NCBI GenBank assembly: GCA_021779195.1
Contig: JAJYBB010000015.1
Span: 20,251-84,250 of the forward strand
DNA: 64,000 nt
Origin: Bacteroidota bacterium
GTDB taxonomy: Bacteria; Bacteroidota; Bacteroidia; Bacteroidales; Paludibacteraceae
Direction of reading: 5' to 3'
Position numbers and translations under genes: made by a program. Of the stretch, positions 1-8,501 are shown in pieces. The notes under the pieces were generated by a model that searched no databases, was not told the DNA's origin, and saw nothing but the letters and a program-made list of their open reading frames with translations. Each line of letters begins with the position of its first letter. Position 1 is the stretch's first letter.

Positions 1-5
1 AAAAT

Positions 6-845
6 CTACTCGATAATTTCAGCTTGAAATAAAATTTGTTCCATTTCCATTTGAATCTTTTCAGCTTCAAGACGGGCAGCTTTTGCAAAATCAGGCTCCG
101 ATGAAGCATAAATAATTTGACGTGACGAATTCACCAACAGTCCGCAATCGGCTGTCAAACCATATTTAGCTACTTCGTGTAAACTTCCTCCTTGAGCTCC
201 AACACCCGGAACCAACAAAAAATTATTGGGCACAATGTTTCGTATTTCTGTCAACATTTCTGCTTTCGTTGCGCCAACCACATACATCATATTTTCATCC
301 GTTCCCCAATTCAGCGAAGTTTTCAGCACTTTTTCAAACAATCGTTCCCCTGTTTCTTCATCTTTCATAAATTGAAAATCAAAAGCACCTTGATTCGACG
401 TTAAGGCAAGCAATGTAACCCATTTACCCTCATAAGTGAAGAAAGGAGTTACTGAGTCCTCGCCCATGTAGGGCGCAACAGTAACTGAATCCACATCCAA
501 ATTTCCAAAAAATGTACGGGCATACATAGCAGATGTATTGCCAATGTCACCCCGTTTAGCATCGGCTATTATAAACTGATCGGGATATTTTTCACGTATA
601 TAATCAATCGTTTGTTCAAGCACTTCCCAACCGGTAATGCCCAGGCTTTCGTAAAAAGCCAGATTTGGTTTGTAAGCTACGCATAAATCGGCAGTGGCAT
701 CAATAATAGCTTTGTTAAATTCAAACATTGCATGATCCGATTTGTCAAACAGGAACTCGGGTATTTTATCAATATCAGTATCTAAACCCACGCAAAGAAA
801 TGATTTCTTACGTTTAATATTTTCAATTAATTCTTGCTTAGTCAT
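6..845 (-). CDS. pyrF: Orotidine 5'-phosphate decarboxylase, long type
   Basis: Decarboxylates OMP to UMP, the last step of pyrimidine synthesis, in the cytoplasm. The 279-residue length and the DAKRGD block at residues 95-100 (catalytic D-K-D network) fit the longer type 2 family, which is larger than the roughly 230-residue E. coli enzyme. The ATG start is preceded by an AT-rich leader without a clear ribosome site, which is normal in Bacteroidota. It lies downstream of prfA on the same strand with a 341-base gap. No terminator is visible in that gap, so co-transcription is possible. The gene ends only a few bases from the window edge. Confidence 0.96.
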   Translation of the reverse strand: MTKQELIENIKRKKSFLCVGLDTDIDKIPEFLFDKSDHAMFEFNKAIIDATADLCVAYKPNLAFYESLGITGWEVLEQTIDYIREKYPDQFIIADAKRGDIGNTSAMYARTFFGNLDVDSVTVAPYMGEDSVTPFFTYEGKWVTLLALTSNQGAFDFQFMKDEETGERLFEKVLKTSLNWGTDENMMYVVGATKAEMLTEIRNIVPNNFLLVPGVGAQGGSLHEVAKYGLTADCGLLVNSSRQIIYASSEPDFAKAARLEAEKIQMEMEQILFQAEIIE

Positions 846-1186
846 ATTATAAAGTATATTTAAATCTGTTCATTAAAAATTAGATCAAAAAATCCAGTTC
901 ATTTTTACGTATATATTTTTCCAGTGGTATAGGCGCTTAAGCCACCCTAATTATTTAGCATTACCTATTCTATTTTTTCATTGTACTATTATCTGCAATA
1001 TCGAATATCTTCATTATCAACTTGTTCGAAAACCTGCGTAATTCCAAACTCGGTTTTTGCATCAAAGTCGGGTGTTTTAAAAATTGACAACCCAGCATAT
1101 CAGTTTATTAAATACAGGTTTCATATTCTTGATTTCTCACATAAAGAAAGTGTTTTTCTATAGAACAAACAAATTAACTTGCATTT
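846..1186. other. Gap between prfA and pyrF
   Basis: No RNA gene, strong hairpin or promoter was recognised. On the minus strand, 989-1099 is open for 36 codons bounded by stops and reads with a protein-like composition (residues include FDAKTEFGITQVFEQ). It has no start codon, so it may be a remnant of a lost gene or chance. Confidence 0.3.
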
Positions 1187-2272
1187 TTACAATTCACTTT
1201 CTTTTAATCGTTCAGCATTTTCAGCTACGATCAGATTATCGATAACCAATTGAATATCACCATTCATAAATGCTGAAAGATTGTAAATGGTAAAATTGAT
1301 GCGATGATCGGTAATGCGACCTTGCGGGTAATTATAGGTTCTGATTTTAGCCGAGCGATCGCCGGTAGAAACCATGGTTTTGCGTTTAGAACCTATCTCG
1401 TCAAGGTATTTTTGATGTTCGATGGCATAAATTCGCGAGCGAAGCTCAATCATGGCTTTTGCTTTGTTTTTATGCTGTGATTTTTCGTCCTGACATTGAA
1501 CGGTAATTCCGGTTGGAATATGTACCAATCGAATCGCTGAATAAGTAGTGTTTACCGATTGTCCACCGGCACCCGATGAACAAAACGTATCAACCCGCAC
1601 ATCCGATTCTTTCAATTCAATATCAAATTCTTCTGCTTCGGGCAAAACCGCCACAGTGGCAGCCGAAGTGTGAACGCGTCCTTGTGTTTCAGTTTGTGGA
1701 ACGCGTTGAACACGATGAACGCCCGATTCATATTTCAATGTTCCATACACATTATCGCCCGAAACAGTGAAAATAATTTCTTTATAACCGCCGGATGTTC
1801 CTTCACTTATATTTGTAATTTCGGTTTTCCATCCGTTGGTTTCACAGTATTTCTGGTACATTTTAAATAAATCACCGGCAAAAATGGCAGCTTCGTCACC
1901 GCCTGTTCCTCCTCTGATTTCGACAATGGCATTTTTATTATCTTCCGGATCGGCAGGAATCAACAATAACTTTATATTTTCTTCCATCTCCGGAATTCTC
2001 GGTTCAATTTGTTCCACTTCTCCTTTTGCCATTTCACGCATTTCAGGATCAGTCTCGCTATCAAGCAATTCTTTGGCTTCAGATAAATGAGATAACGCCA
2101 GTTCGTATTCGCTTTTAGCCGTAAGAATACGTTCCAAATCGTGGTATTCTTTATTTAGTTTGACAAATCGTTTTTGATCTGTAATTACTGCGGGATCGGT
2201 TATCAAGGTCGAAATCTCGTCGAACTTATGTTGTAATCCTTCTAATTTTTCTAAAAGTGTTGTTTCAGCCAT
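1187..2272 (-). CDS. prfA: Peptide chain release factor 1
   Basis: Class I release factor that recognises UAA and UAG and triggers peptidyl-tRNA hydrolysis on the ribosome. The 361-residue protein has the universal GGQ motif at residues 236-238, inside the conserved [10 protein letters not shown] segment. It also has a RF1-type PxT recognition tripeptide (PQT, about 192-194); RF2 would carry SPF. Length matches the family. The start is the ATG giving MAETTLLEK. It precedes pyrF on the same strand, an order also known from other Bacteroidales. Confidence 0.97.
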   Translation of the reverse strand: MAETTLLEKLEGLQHKFDEISTLITDPAVITDQKRFVKLNKEYHDLERILTAKSEYELALSHLSEAKELLDSETDPEMREMAKGEVEQIEPRIPEMEENIKLLLIPADPEDNKNAIVEIRGGTGGDEAAIFAGDLFKMYQKYCETNGWKTEITNISEGTSGGYKEIIFTVSGDNVYGTLKYESGVHRVQRVPQTETQGRVHTSAATVAVLPEAEEFDIELKESDVRVDTFCSSGAGGQSVNTTYSAIRLVHIPTGITVQCQDEKSQHKNKAKAMIELRSRIYAIEHQKYLDEIGSKRKTMVSTGDRSAKIRTYNYPQGRITDHRINFTIYNLSAFMNGDIQLVIDNLIVAENAERLKESEL

Positions 2273-2459
2273 ATTGGATATTGAATCGTTGAATTTTTAT
2301 TTTTATGTTTCTCAATGGTTCGTAATAAAATTATAGGTTTCTACATTGAGTCGCTAAATTGTATTGCAGTTTTGAAAAAGATTTTACGGTTTTTCATTGT
2401 GCTCGTTGTGCATATAAGGGCAACTATAATGTCGAATAAAAACGACTCGATCTCATTAT

Positions 2460-3146
2460 TTATTGCTTAAAATTAATCGATTGAAGCTTTTCTCTCCGTT
2501 CAGCTTCGTTTTTGATATTATTCACAAATCGTTTTAATCGCCATTCCATAATGCTCTTAAAACGATTTTGGGTAATAAATAGATCAAAAAACCAGCCAAA
2601 CTGAATGTGTGATTCCAATACAAGCCAAGTTCTTTGATTAATGTCGGGAATCACACGGAAACCTGTATCCATTTTTTTAATAAATCCACTGGCATTTACT
2701 AAATTCAAATTGACTGCTCTAATACCATGAGCACTTTGCAGCACGGATAACCGGCTGTCGACATAAATATCCGGAATGGTGATAATGCCCGGCACAATTA
2801 CATCCCCCACTCCCCTTAAAATATGATTTTGAGTATTATACGAAGTTGATTTAAAATAAAACATCATTAATTCTTTATGTTCTTTGCGTAAATTCATGCC
2901 CTTCAATGCCCATCCAAATAGTTTATCTAACTGAAAACACATCCCATGAACGAAATAGCGCGAAACGGCTAAGCAAATACTATCAGAAGCTTTTACCTGT
3001 ACTTTGTAATAGGTTATAAATTCACCATTAACATAATGAGTCGATATCGAATCGGTAACTGAGGCTCGAGCTTGATTTGAAACAAAAATGCCCAACATTA
3101 CCAAGAAAATCCATCTTTGTACATGATTGATGTATGTTCCATTCAT
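2460..3146 (-). CDS. Exported protein of unknown function, tandem paralogue B
   Basis: Not recognised as a named family. A basic and hydrophobic N-terminus (about residues 1-28, ending near QARAS) looks like a signal peptide. The remainder clearly aligns with the protein encoded just upstream. Shared features include a GxFxTYY strand early on, a WALKxxxL helix, a YNTQ-x2-H block, a DVIVPGxIT strand, and the C-terminal GWFFxLFITQxRxKSIxEWRxKKFxxNI segment. The alternating strands and long C-terminal helix resemble SRPBCC/START-like folds, but that is only an inference. Its ATG overlaps the stop of the preceding gene by one base (TAATG), so translation is probably coupled. Confidence 0.75.
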   Translation of the reverse strand: MNGTYINHVQRWIFLVMLGIFVSNQARASVTDSISTHYVNGEFITYYKVQVKASDSICLAVSRYFVHGMCFQLDKLFGWALKGMNLRKEHKELMMFYFKSTSYNTQNHILRGVGDVIVPGIITIPDIYVDSRLSVLQSAHGIRAVNLNLVNASGFIKKMDTGFRVIPDINQRTWLVLESHIQFGWFFDLFITQNRFKSIMEWRLKRFVNNIKNEAERREKLQSINFKQ

Positions 3147-3790
3147 TATTTTAATTCAAATTTATCTCGTCTTTCACATTCATCTCTAATATTTTCGGCA
3201 AATTTCTTAATCCGCCATTCCACGATACTTTTATAACGCTTTTGCGTGATAAATAAATTAAAAAACCACCCAAAATTAATTTCAACATTCGTTACCACCC
3301 GAAATTTGTAATGATCAAGGGGAATAAAATAGAATGAACCAATGGCATTTTTAAGTAATAAACTGGAATATATAATATTAGCCCTAACTTCATTTATACC
3401 CGAAGGATAACTTATTTTGGTAACAATGGCATTAACTTTTACATCGTGAAAAGTTATAAAACCGGGTACCACTATATCGAAAACACCATGAGCAATTCCG
3501 GTTTGAGTGTTGTAATGCGAATCTTTAAAAATAATAATGAGTTCATTCTTCTTATTTTTAAGTCCTAAATCTTTCAATGCCCATGCAAATAAATGCCCGG
3601 GAGCATGATGAAAATCGGATACTAAATAATCAGTCACATCCGAAGTAATTTTATTGTTCGATATGATCGTATTTCGATAATAAGTCTGAAATCTGCCATT
3701 TTTATAAACCGTAGATATACTATCAATTTCACCGGCAAACAGCGAAAAAGAAAACGCCCATAAAACGATGAAACAAAAAAAATACTTCAT
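3146..3790 (-). CDS. Exported protein of unknown function, tandem paralogue A
   Basis: A 214-residue protein starting with a signal peptide (MKYFFCFIVLWAFSFSLFA). It shares its whole length with the gene that follows and overlaps it by one base. The C-terminal GWFFNLFITQKRYKSIVEW region is the most conserved part of the pair. Function is unknown. The two copies suggest a duplicated envelope protein, perhaps acting as a pair. A -7-type element lies 22 bases upstream of the start, so this is probably the first gene of a two-gene unit. Confidence 0.75.
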   Translation of the reverse strand: MKYFFCFIVLWAFSFSLFAGEIDSISTVYKNGRFQTYYRNTIISNNKITSDVTDYLVSDFHHAPGHLFAWALKDLGLKNKKNELIIIFKDSHYNTQTGIAHGVFDIVVPGFITFHDVKVNAIVTKISYPSGINEVRANIIYSSLLLKNAIGSFYFIPLDHYKFRVVTNVEINFGWFFNLFITQKRYKSIVEWRIKKFAENIRDECERRDKFELK

Positions 3791-3811
3791 GATGACGTAT
3801 AGTAAAGCCTA

Positions 3812-3819
3812 CAAAATTA
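3812..3819 (-). promoter_or_regulatory. Putative -7 element for the tandem exported-protein genes
   Basis: TAATTTTG on the minus strand matches the Bacteroidota TAnnTTTG element and sits 22 bases before the start codon. No clear -33 TTTG is seen. Confidence 0.35.
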
Positions 3820-4047
3820 CCAATTATTAAGCTAAGATAAAAATCAATATCAAAAATAAAATGCAATAACTTAAATATGAATGAGTTGATAAATATTTCA
3901 AGCCAGTTTTTTTTCGAATCGATTAACAAATTACTAATACGGAGTTATGTTCACATAATTTAAATCTGTTTAATTTAATGATTAATTCAACAATCGAATT
4001 AAACCGTTCGAAACAATTGAAAAAATGTATATGAAACTGGTCGATAA

Positions 4048-4245
4048 ATATACAATGTATATAACCGTCAGAACGCATTCGACGTTTATTATGTAAAAAA
4101 TAATGATGGAAACATTAAACTATATCAACGAAGTTTTTTCTCATTTGTATTAAACCCTGAATATAGTTATGTATGGTATAAGGACGGCTCCTTTTTTATG
4201 AAGAACATGGGATTATTGAGTAGTAGATTTGTCGAAGTTTATTGA
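4048..4245 (+). pseudogene. Possible fossil of a TonB-dependent receptor C-terminus
   Basis: After a stop at 4045-4047 the plus strand is open for 65 codons with no start codon. It opens with IYNVYNRQNAFDVYYV, followed by NNDGNIKLYQRSFFSFVLNPEYSYVW. YNRQN-x-F-x-VYY followed by a short loop and a final strand that starts around YQRS resembles the last beta-strands of SusC/TonB-dependent receptors. Just upstream, in the same frame and interrupted by stops, more residues (NVYETGR) also fit. The tail after VWYKD may be read-through beyond a lost stop. It runs into the 3' end of the GH43 gene from the opposite side. Confidence 0.4.
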
Positions 4246-5210
4246 ACTCCTTCGGTTGTCATTCGGACTCTTTTCATCGTTCCATCGGGGTTGTAATACA
4301 GACGATCAATACACACCGAACGATGAAAACTGCTTCCTCCGGGATTGATTCCACCGGTATGATATATAAAATACCATTTCCCTTTAAATTCAACCAATGC
4401 TTGATGATTCGTATTTGAATTGCCTGCCAGTTCATTCAGAATACCTTTGTATTGCCATGGTCCTGTGATTTTACGGCTCATGGCATAAACGATTTTTTCG
4501 GGAAACTCTGAAGCATATGAAAGATAATACCAGCCTTTATATTTGTGAATCCAGGGGGCTTCGGTGTAACGGGGAAGATTTTTAACTGCCACAATCGGTC
4601 CAATAGTGTCAATCATATTTTCTTTGAGTTTTACATAATAACATTGGGTGTTTCCCCAAAAAAGATATGCCTGTCCATCGTCATCAATCAGTACGGTAGG
4701 ATCAATATCATCCCAACTGATTTTAGTGTATTTAGTTGTCAGGTCGTTCGTGATAATTGCTGAACCTTTGGCATCTTTAAACGGTCCGACAGGAGTATCC
4801 GAAATGGCTACTCCGATAGCTTTACCATGAATTTTAGCATGTTCAACAGCCACATACCAGTAAAATTTACCATTTCGTTCAATTACTTGCGAAGCCCAAG
4901 CATCTCCTTTTGCCCAGGTAAAATCTTTTACGCTTAAAGGAGTGGGATATTCAGTCCATGTTTTCATATCATCCGTTGAAAACACACACCAGTCTTTCAT
5001 GACATACCTTTCCTGATTTGGAGGACAAACATCGTGGCCTGTATACAAATAAAACCTGTTTTTGTAAACCATGGCAGCTGGATCGGCTGTGTATTTATAT
5101 CGAATCAACGGATTGCCTTCGTTTCTGAAAGTTGTATCACGTGTAACTTCCTGAGCAAAGATCAAGGAAGTGCTAAAAATACCAAGTAAAATAAGAAGTG
5201 TTTTCTTCAT
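4239..5210 (-). CDS. GH43 family glycosidase (xylosidase/arabinofuranosidase type)
   Basis: Secreted or periplasmic five-bladed beta-propeller glycosidase, probably acting on xylo- or arabino-oligosaccharides. A signal peptide ends near residue 19 (IFAQ). The three expected acidic residues can be placed: the base Asp in TADPAAMVY (residue 43), the pKa-setting Asp in DIDPTVLIDDDGQAY, and the acid Glu in YTEAPWIH. At 323 residues it is a single catalytic domain without a binding module. An in-frame TTG lies two codons upstream, but the ATG giving MKKTLLILL is preferred. It has its own well-formed promoter, separate from the xyl block. Exact substrate cannot be read from the sequence. Confidence 0.88.
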   Translation of the reverse strand: MKKTLLILLGIFSTSLIFAQEVTRDTTFRNEGNPLIRYKYTADPAAMVYKNRFYLYTGHDVCPPNQERYVMKDWCVFSTDDMKTWTEYPTPLSVKDFTWAKGDAWASQVIERNGKFYWYVAVEHAKIHGKAIGVAISDTPVGPFKDAKGSAIITNDLTTKYTKISWDDIDPTVLIDDDGQAYLFWGNTQCYYVKLKENMIDTIGPIVAVKNLPRYTEAPWIHKYKGWYYLSYASEFPEKIVYAMSRKITGPWQYKGILNELAGNSNTNHQALVEFKGKWYFIYHTGGINPGGSSFHRSVCIDRLYYNPDGTMKRVRMTTEGVQ

Positions 5211-5233
5211 GATCAATGTGTTTTTTGAGACTT

Positions 5234-5264
5234 CAAAGATAAGTCAAAACAAACATTTATCAAA
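5234..5264 (-). promoter_or_regulatory. Bacteroidota-type promoter of the GH43 gene
   Basis: On the minus strand TTTG (5261-5264), a 19-base spacer and TATCTTTG (5234-5241) give an exact match to the TTTG-N19-21-TAnnTTTG consensus. It lies 24 bases before the start codon. It is one of the best promoter matches in the window. Confidence 0.6.
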
Positions 5265-5265
5265 G

Positions 5266-5379
5266 GATCGGGATGAAAACCGGATTTTTGTCCAACGAAT
5301 TGAAAAAATAGTTCACGAACACGTGTTGGAATTCAGTATTAAAAGTTTAAAACTCCATTTCACCCATTGGAAATATTAA
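5266..5379 (+). pseudogene. Possible remnant of a hybrid two-component/AraC regulator
   Basis: The frame reads RDENRIFVQRIEKIVHEHV, then EFSIKSL and a stop. The pattern DExxF-x3-IE-IV-x-EH-x-(E)FS-x3-L resembles the linker before the AraC output domain in Bacteroidota hybrid sensor proteins. No gene-sized frame or helix-turn-helix follows. The evidence is weak and chance is possible. The rest of the 5217-5652 gap holds the GH43 promoter and two hairpins and nothing else that I could identify. Confidence 0.2.
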
Positions 5380-5428
5380 CGGAACAGCTCTAAGTACAAC
5401 ACGAAATTTAGTTTATATTATTCAAAAT

Positions 5429-5457
5429 ATTTAACAGGTTTCAAAAACCTGTTAAAT
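5429..5457. terminator. Perfect inverted repeat, possible terminator
   Basis: ATTTAACAGGTT and its complement AACCTGTTAAAT form a 12-base perfect stem around a short A-rich loop. There is no long T-run on either side. It lies between the GH43 promoter and the end of the xyl block. Confidence 0.35.
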
Positions 5458-5550
5458 GAGATTCAGATTAGAAAATGGAGTGTTTCGTTTTATATAAACG
5501 AATTAAAAGAATATATTTAAATAGAATATATAAGCATTAATATCATGAAC

Positions 5551-5578
5551 GGCTTTAGCCAGATGGTTGGCTAAAGCC
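5551..5578. terminator. Hairpin downstream of the xylose block
   Basis: GGCTTTAGCC and GGCTAAAGCC form a perfect 10-base stem with an 8-base loop, 75 bases past the xylE stop. Flanks are not strongly T-rich on the minus strand, so it may act as a weak terminator or a 3'-end stabiliser. Confidence 0.45.
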
Positions 5579-5652
5579 TTGTATTTTCTAATTATGCTCA
5601 GGATAACATTCAATTCATGATTCGATGATAGTGCGCTACAAGCATCTTGATG

Positions 5653-7050
5653 CTATTTTCTCCACAATTTTGTGATATTTTCCAGTGTTTTTCCTTTGGT
5701 TTCGGGAACCATTTTCCAAACAAAGAGTGCCGACAGCACCGACATTACCCCATAAAGCACATAGGTAAAGGTAATGCTGAACGCTTCCAGCGATGGGAAA
5801 GTGGCCGATACGATAAAGTTGGAAATCCATTGAGCTGCCACGGCAATGGCAATGGCTTTTCCACGAATGGTATTCGGAAAGATTTCAGAAATCAGAACCC
5901 AGGTGATTGGTCCCCACGACATCATGAATGAAGCCGAATAGATGACAATGAAAATCAGCGTGCTGACGCCGATAATGTGTGAATAGGCCAATAAACCGAT
6001 GGCAAACATGCCAATAGCCATACCCACTGAACCGATCATTAACAGCGGTTTACGTCCGAACTTATCCACCGTAAAAATGGCTACCAATGTAAATATAATG
6101 TTAATGAAGCCCATGATTACGGTTTGATACATGGCTGCATCGTTGCCAAATCCAAGTCCTTTGAAAATAGTGGGCGCATAATAAAGCACGACGTTGATAC
6201 CTACCGCTTGCTGAAATATTGATAAAAGAATACCGATAATCAATACTTTCCACCCGTAAGCCAACACTTTTTCTACTTTTTCGTGAGCCGAATCTTTAAT
6301 CTCCTGTAAAATTTCACTCGCTTTCAATGAACCATTGATTTTGCCAAGCACAAACAATGCTTTATCTTCCTGACCCACCAATGCCAAATGGCGCGGAGTT
6401 TCGGGAACAAAAAACAACAAGATTCCGAACAATGCTGCCGGGACTGCATTGGAAGCAAACATATACCGCCATCCTTCGGCATCGATCCACTGCTGCGGTT
6501 CGCCTTTGGTAATGAAATAGTTGACGAAATACACAATCAGCATACCGAAAATGATGGCAAACTGATTCCATGATACTAGTTTACCACGAATATCAGCCGG
6601 TGCAATTTCGGCAATATACATGGGGCTGATAGCCGAAGCCAACCCAACTCCAATTCCACCAATGACGCGATAAATATTGAAGGCAATCAGCACCGGAACT
6701 GATCCATCTCCTTTTTGAAAGAAAAAGAATTCGGGATAAGATGCTCCCAACGCCGATAAAAGGAACATGACGGCTGCAAAAAGCAGTGAATTTTTACGTC
6801 CTATTTTCTCTGCAAAAATACCAGAAATGGCACTACCGATAATACAACCGATTAATGCACTTGAAACTGTGGCTCCATGATAAAATGTAGCCATATTGCC
6901 AAACGTGGCTTCGTTCAGGTGAAAAACTGTTTTCAAGGAATCGACAGCTCCAGAGATGACGGCTGTGTCGTATCCGAAAAGCAAACCGCCAAGCGTGGCT
7001 ACCAAGGTGATACCGAAAATATAGATTTTACTTCCGCTGTGTGTGTTCAT
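5653..7050 (-). CDS. xylE: D-xylose/proton symporter (sugar porter MFS)
   Basis: Twelve-helix inner-membrane sugar porter importing xylose with protons. The 465-residue protein has the family signatures GGLLFGYDTAVISGA near residue 20, an R-x-G-R/K loop (AEKIGRKNS), a later DKFGRKPLL repeat of it, and the C-terminal PETKGKTLE. It directly follows xylA on the same strand, which sets xylose as the probable substrate; closely related porters also carry arabinose or glucose. The 91-base gap to xylA contains a low-complexity inverted repeat. Confidence 0.88.
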   Translation of the reverse strand: MNTHSGSKIYIFGITLVATLGGLLFGYDTAVISGAVDSLKTVFHLNEATFGNMATFYHGATVSSALIGCIIGSAISGIFAEKIGRKNSLLFAAVMFLLSALGASYPEFFFFQKGDGSVPVLIAFNIYRVIGGIGVGLASAISPMYIAEIAPADIRGKLVSWNQFAIIFGMLIVYFVNYFITKGEPQQWIDAEGWRYMFASNAVPAALFGILLFFVPETPRHLALVGQEDKALFVLGKINGSLKASEILQEIKDSAHEKVEKVLAYGWKVLIIGILLSIFQQAVGINVVLYYAPTIFKGLGFGNDAAMYQTVIMGFINIIFTLVAIFTVDKFGRKPLLMIGSVGMAIGMFAIGLLAYSHIIGVSTLIFIVIYSASFMMSWGPITWVLISEIFPNTIRGKAIAIAVAAQWISNFIVSATFPSLEAFSITFTYVLYGVMSVLSALFVWKMVPETKGKTLENITKLWRK

Positions 7051-7074
7051 AATTATTTGATTTTAGAACAAAAA

Positions 7075-7140
7075 GCCAAGAGCCAAGACTCAGACATGTA
7101 CATTTTTGTCTTGGTTCTTGATTCCTGGCTCTAATGTCTG
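7075..7140. repeat. Low-complexity inverted repeat between xylE and xylA
   Basis: Repeated GCCAAGA words are followed by their complement (TCTTGG, TGGCTCT). Arms AGAGCCA (7079-7085) and TGGCTCT (7126-7132), and CAGACAT (7091-7097) and ATGTCTG (7134-7140), could fold as an imperfect hairpin in the transcript between the two genes. Confidence 0.5.
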
Positions 7141-7141
7141 A

Positions 7142-8461
7142 TTAAATATACATATTTACAATCGCTTCATACAATTCCTGTTTGCCGCTGATAATTGCAG
7201 GTTCTTCGTTTTTGGTTTTGGCATATTCCACCACATCTTCCAACGAAAGCTTGCCTTCTTCGAATTCTTTTCCTTTTCCGGCATCGAACGACTCATATCG
7301 TTCAGCAATCATTTTCGAAAAAGGCGATTGCTCCAAGATAGCTGCAGCAGCTTCCAATGCATGCGCAAAAGCATCCATGCCGGCAATGTGCGCAATGAAA
7401 ATATCTTCCAGATCGGTAGAGTTACGGCGGGTTTTAGCGTCGAAATTGGTACCACCGCCTTGCAATCCTCCACCTTGCAGAATGACCATCATGGCTTGGG
7501 TCAATTCGAAGGTATCAATCGGGAACTGATCGGTATCCCAACCGTTTTGAACATCACCGCGATTGGCATCAATCGATCCCAACATGCCTGCATCTACGGC
7601 ACATTGCAATTCGTGTTCGAATGTATGACCTGCCAATGTTGCATGATTCACTTCGATATTTACTTTAAAATCCTGATCTAACCCGTATGCTTTCAGAAAT
7701 CCGATAACCGTTTCGGTATCCACATCGTATTGGTGTTTCATGGGTTCCATAGGTTTTGGTTCAATCAGGAAATTTCCTTTAAAACCCTTTGAACGTGCAT
7801 AATCGCGGGCTTTGGTCAACATCATGGCTAAATGGTCTTTTTCGCGTTTCATGCTGGTGTTCAATAATGACATATACCCTTCGCGTCCACCCCAGAAAAC
7901 GTAGTTTTCACCTCCTAAAGCAATTGTTGCATCCAAAGCATTTTTGATTTGTACGGCTGCACGGGCAACGCTATCGAAGTTAGGATTGGTTGCAGCACCG
8001 TTCATATACCGTTTGTGGCTAAATACATTGGCGGTTCCCCAAAGCAATTTTATACCTGTTTCGGCTTGCTTTTGTTTGGCATATGTAACGATTGATTTCA
8101 GGTTTGATTCATATTCTTCAATTGAATTTCCTTCGGCAATGGTATCAATATCATGAAAACAATAGTAATTAATTCCGATTTTGGTCATAAATTCAAAACC
8201 TGCATCCATTTTTTCCTTTGCGGCATCCAATGCTGTTGGTGCCCCGTTCCATGGGAAAATTTTTGTAGGTCCGCCAAATGGATCGGCAGAGTCACCACAC
8301 AAGGTATGCCAATAAGCCATGGAGAATTTGAACCAGTCTTTCATTTTGCGACCATACACTACTTTTTCGGCATCGTAAAAACGGAATGCTAACGGATTTT
8401 TGCTGTTTTTGCCTTCGAATTTAATTTTTTCGATAGAGGGGAAATACACTTTTGTTGCCAT
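7142..8461 (-). CDS. xylA: Xylose isomerase
   Basis: Interconverts D-xylose and D-xylulose in the cytoplasm using divalent metal. The 439-residue size is that of the larger class II enzymes found in Bacteroides and fungi. Visible active-site segments include YYCFHDID (catalytic His, about residue 100), [16 protein letters not shown], the metal-site [19 protein letters not shown] and GSIDANRGD. Length is full and no lesions are seen. It sits between GH3 and xylE in the minus-strand xyl block, 40 bases from the GH3 stop. Confidence 0.96.
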   Translation of the reverse strand: MATKVYFPSIEKIKFEGKNSKNPLAFRFYDAEKVVYGRKMKDWFKFSMAYWHTLCGDSADPFGGPTKIFPWNGAPTALDAAKEKMDAGFEFMTKIGINYYCFHDIDTIAEGNSIEEYESNLKSIVTYAKQKQAETGIKLLWGTANVFSHKRYMNGAATNPNFDSVARAAVQIKNALDATIALGGENYVFWGGREGYMSLLNTSMKREKDHLAMMLTKARDYARSKGFKGNFLIEPKPMEPMKHQYDVDTETVIGFLKAYGLDQDFKVNIEVNHATLAGHTFEHELQCAVDAGMLGSIDANRGDVQNGWDTDQFPIDTFELTQAMMVILQGGGLQGGGTNFDAKTRRNSTDLEDIFIAHIAGMDAFAHALEAAAAILEQSPFSKMIAERYESFDAGKGKEFEEGKLSLEDVVEYAKTKNEEPAIISGKQELYEAIVNMYI

Positions 8462-8501
8462 AATTTTAATGAATTATTAATTTATTTGAATTTTGATTGA
8501 T

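Noticed and set aside
3729..3929. Minus-strand frame of 66 codons
   Set aside because: It overlaps the signal peptide region of the exported paralogue and shows only low-complexity hydrophobic residues.
7182..7681. Two plus-strand frames of about 115 codons
   Set aside because: Both are antisense to xylA, which has clear catalytic motifs.
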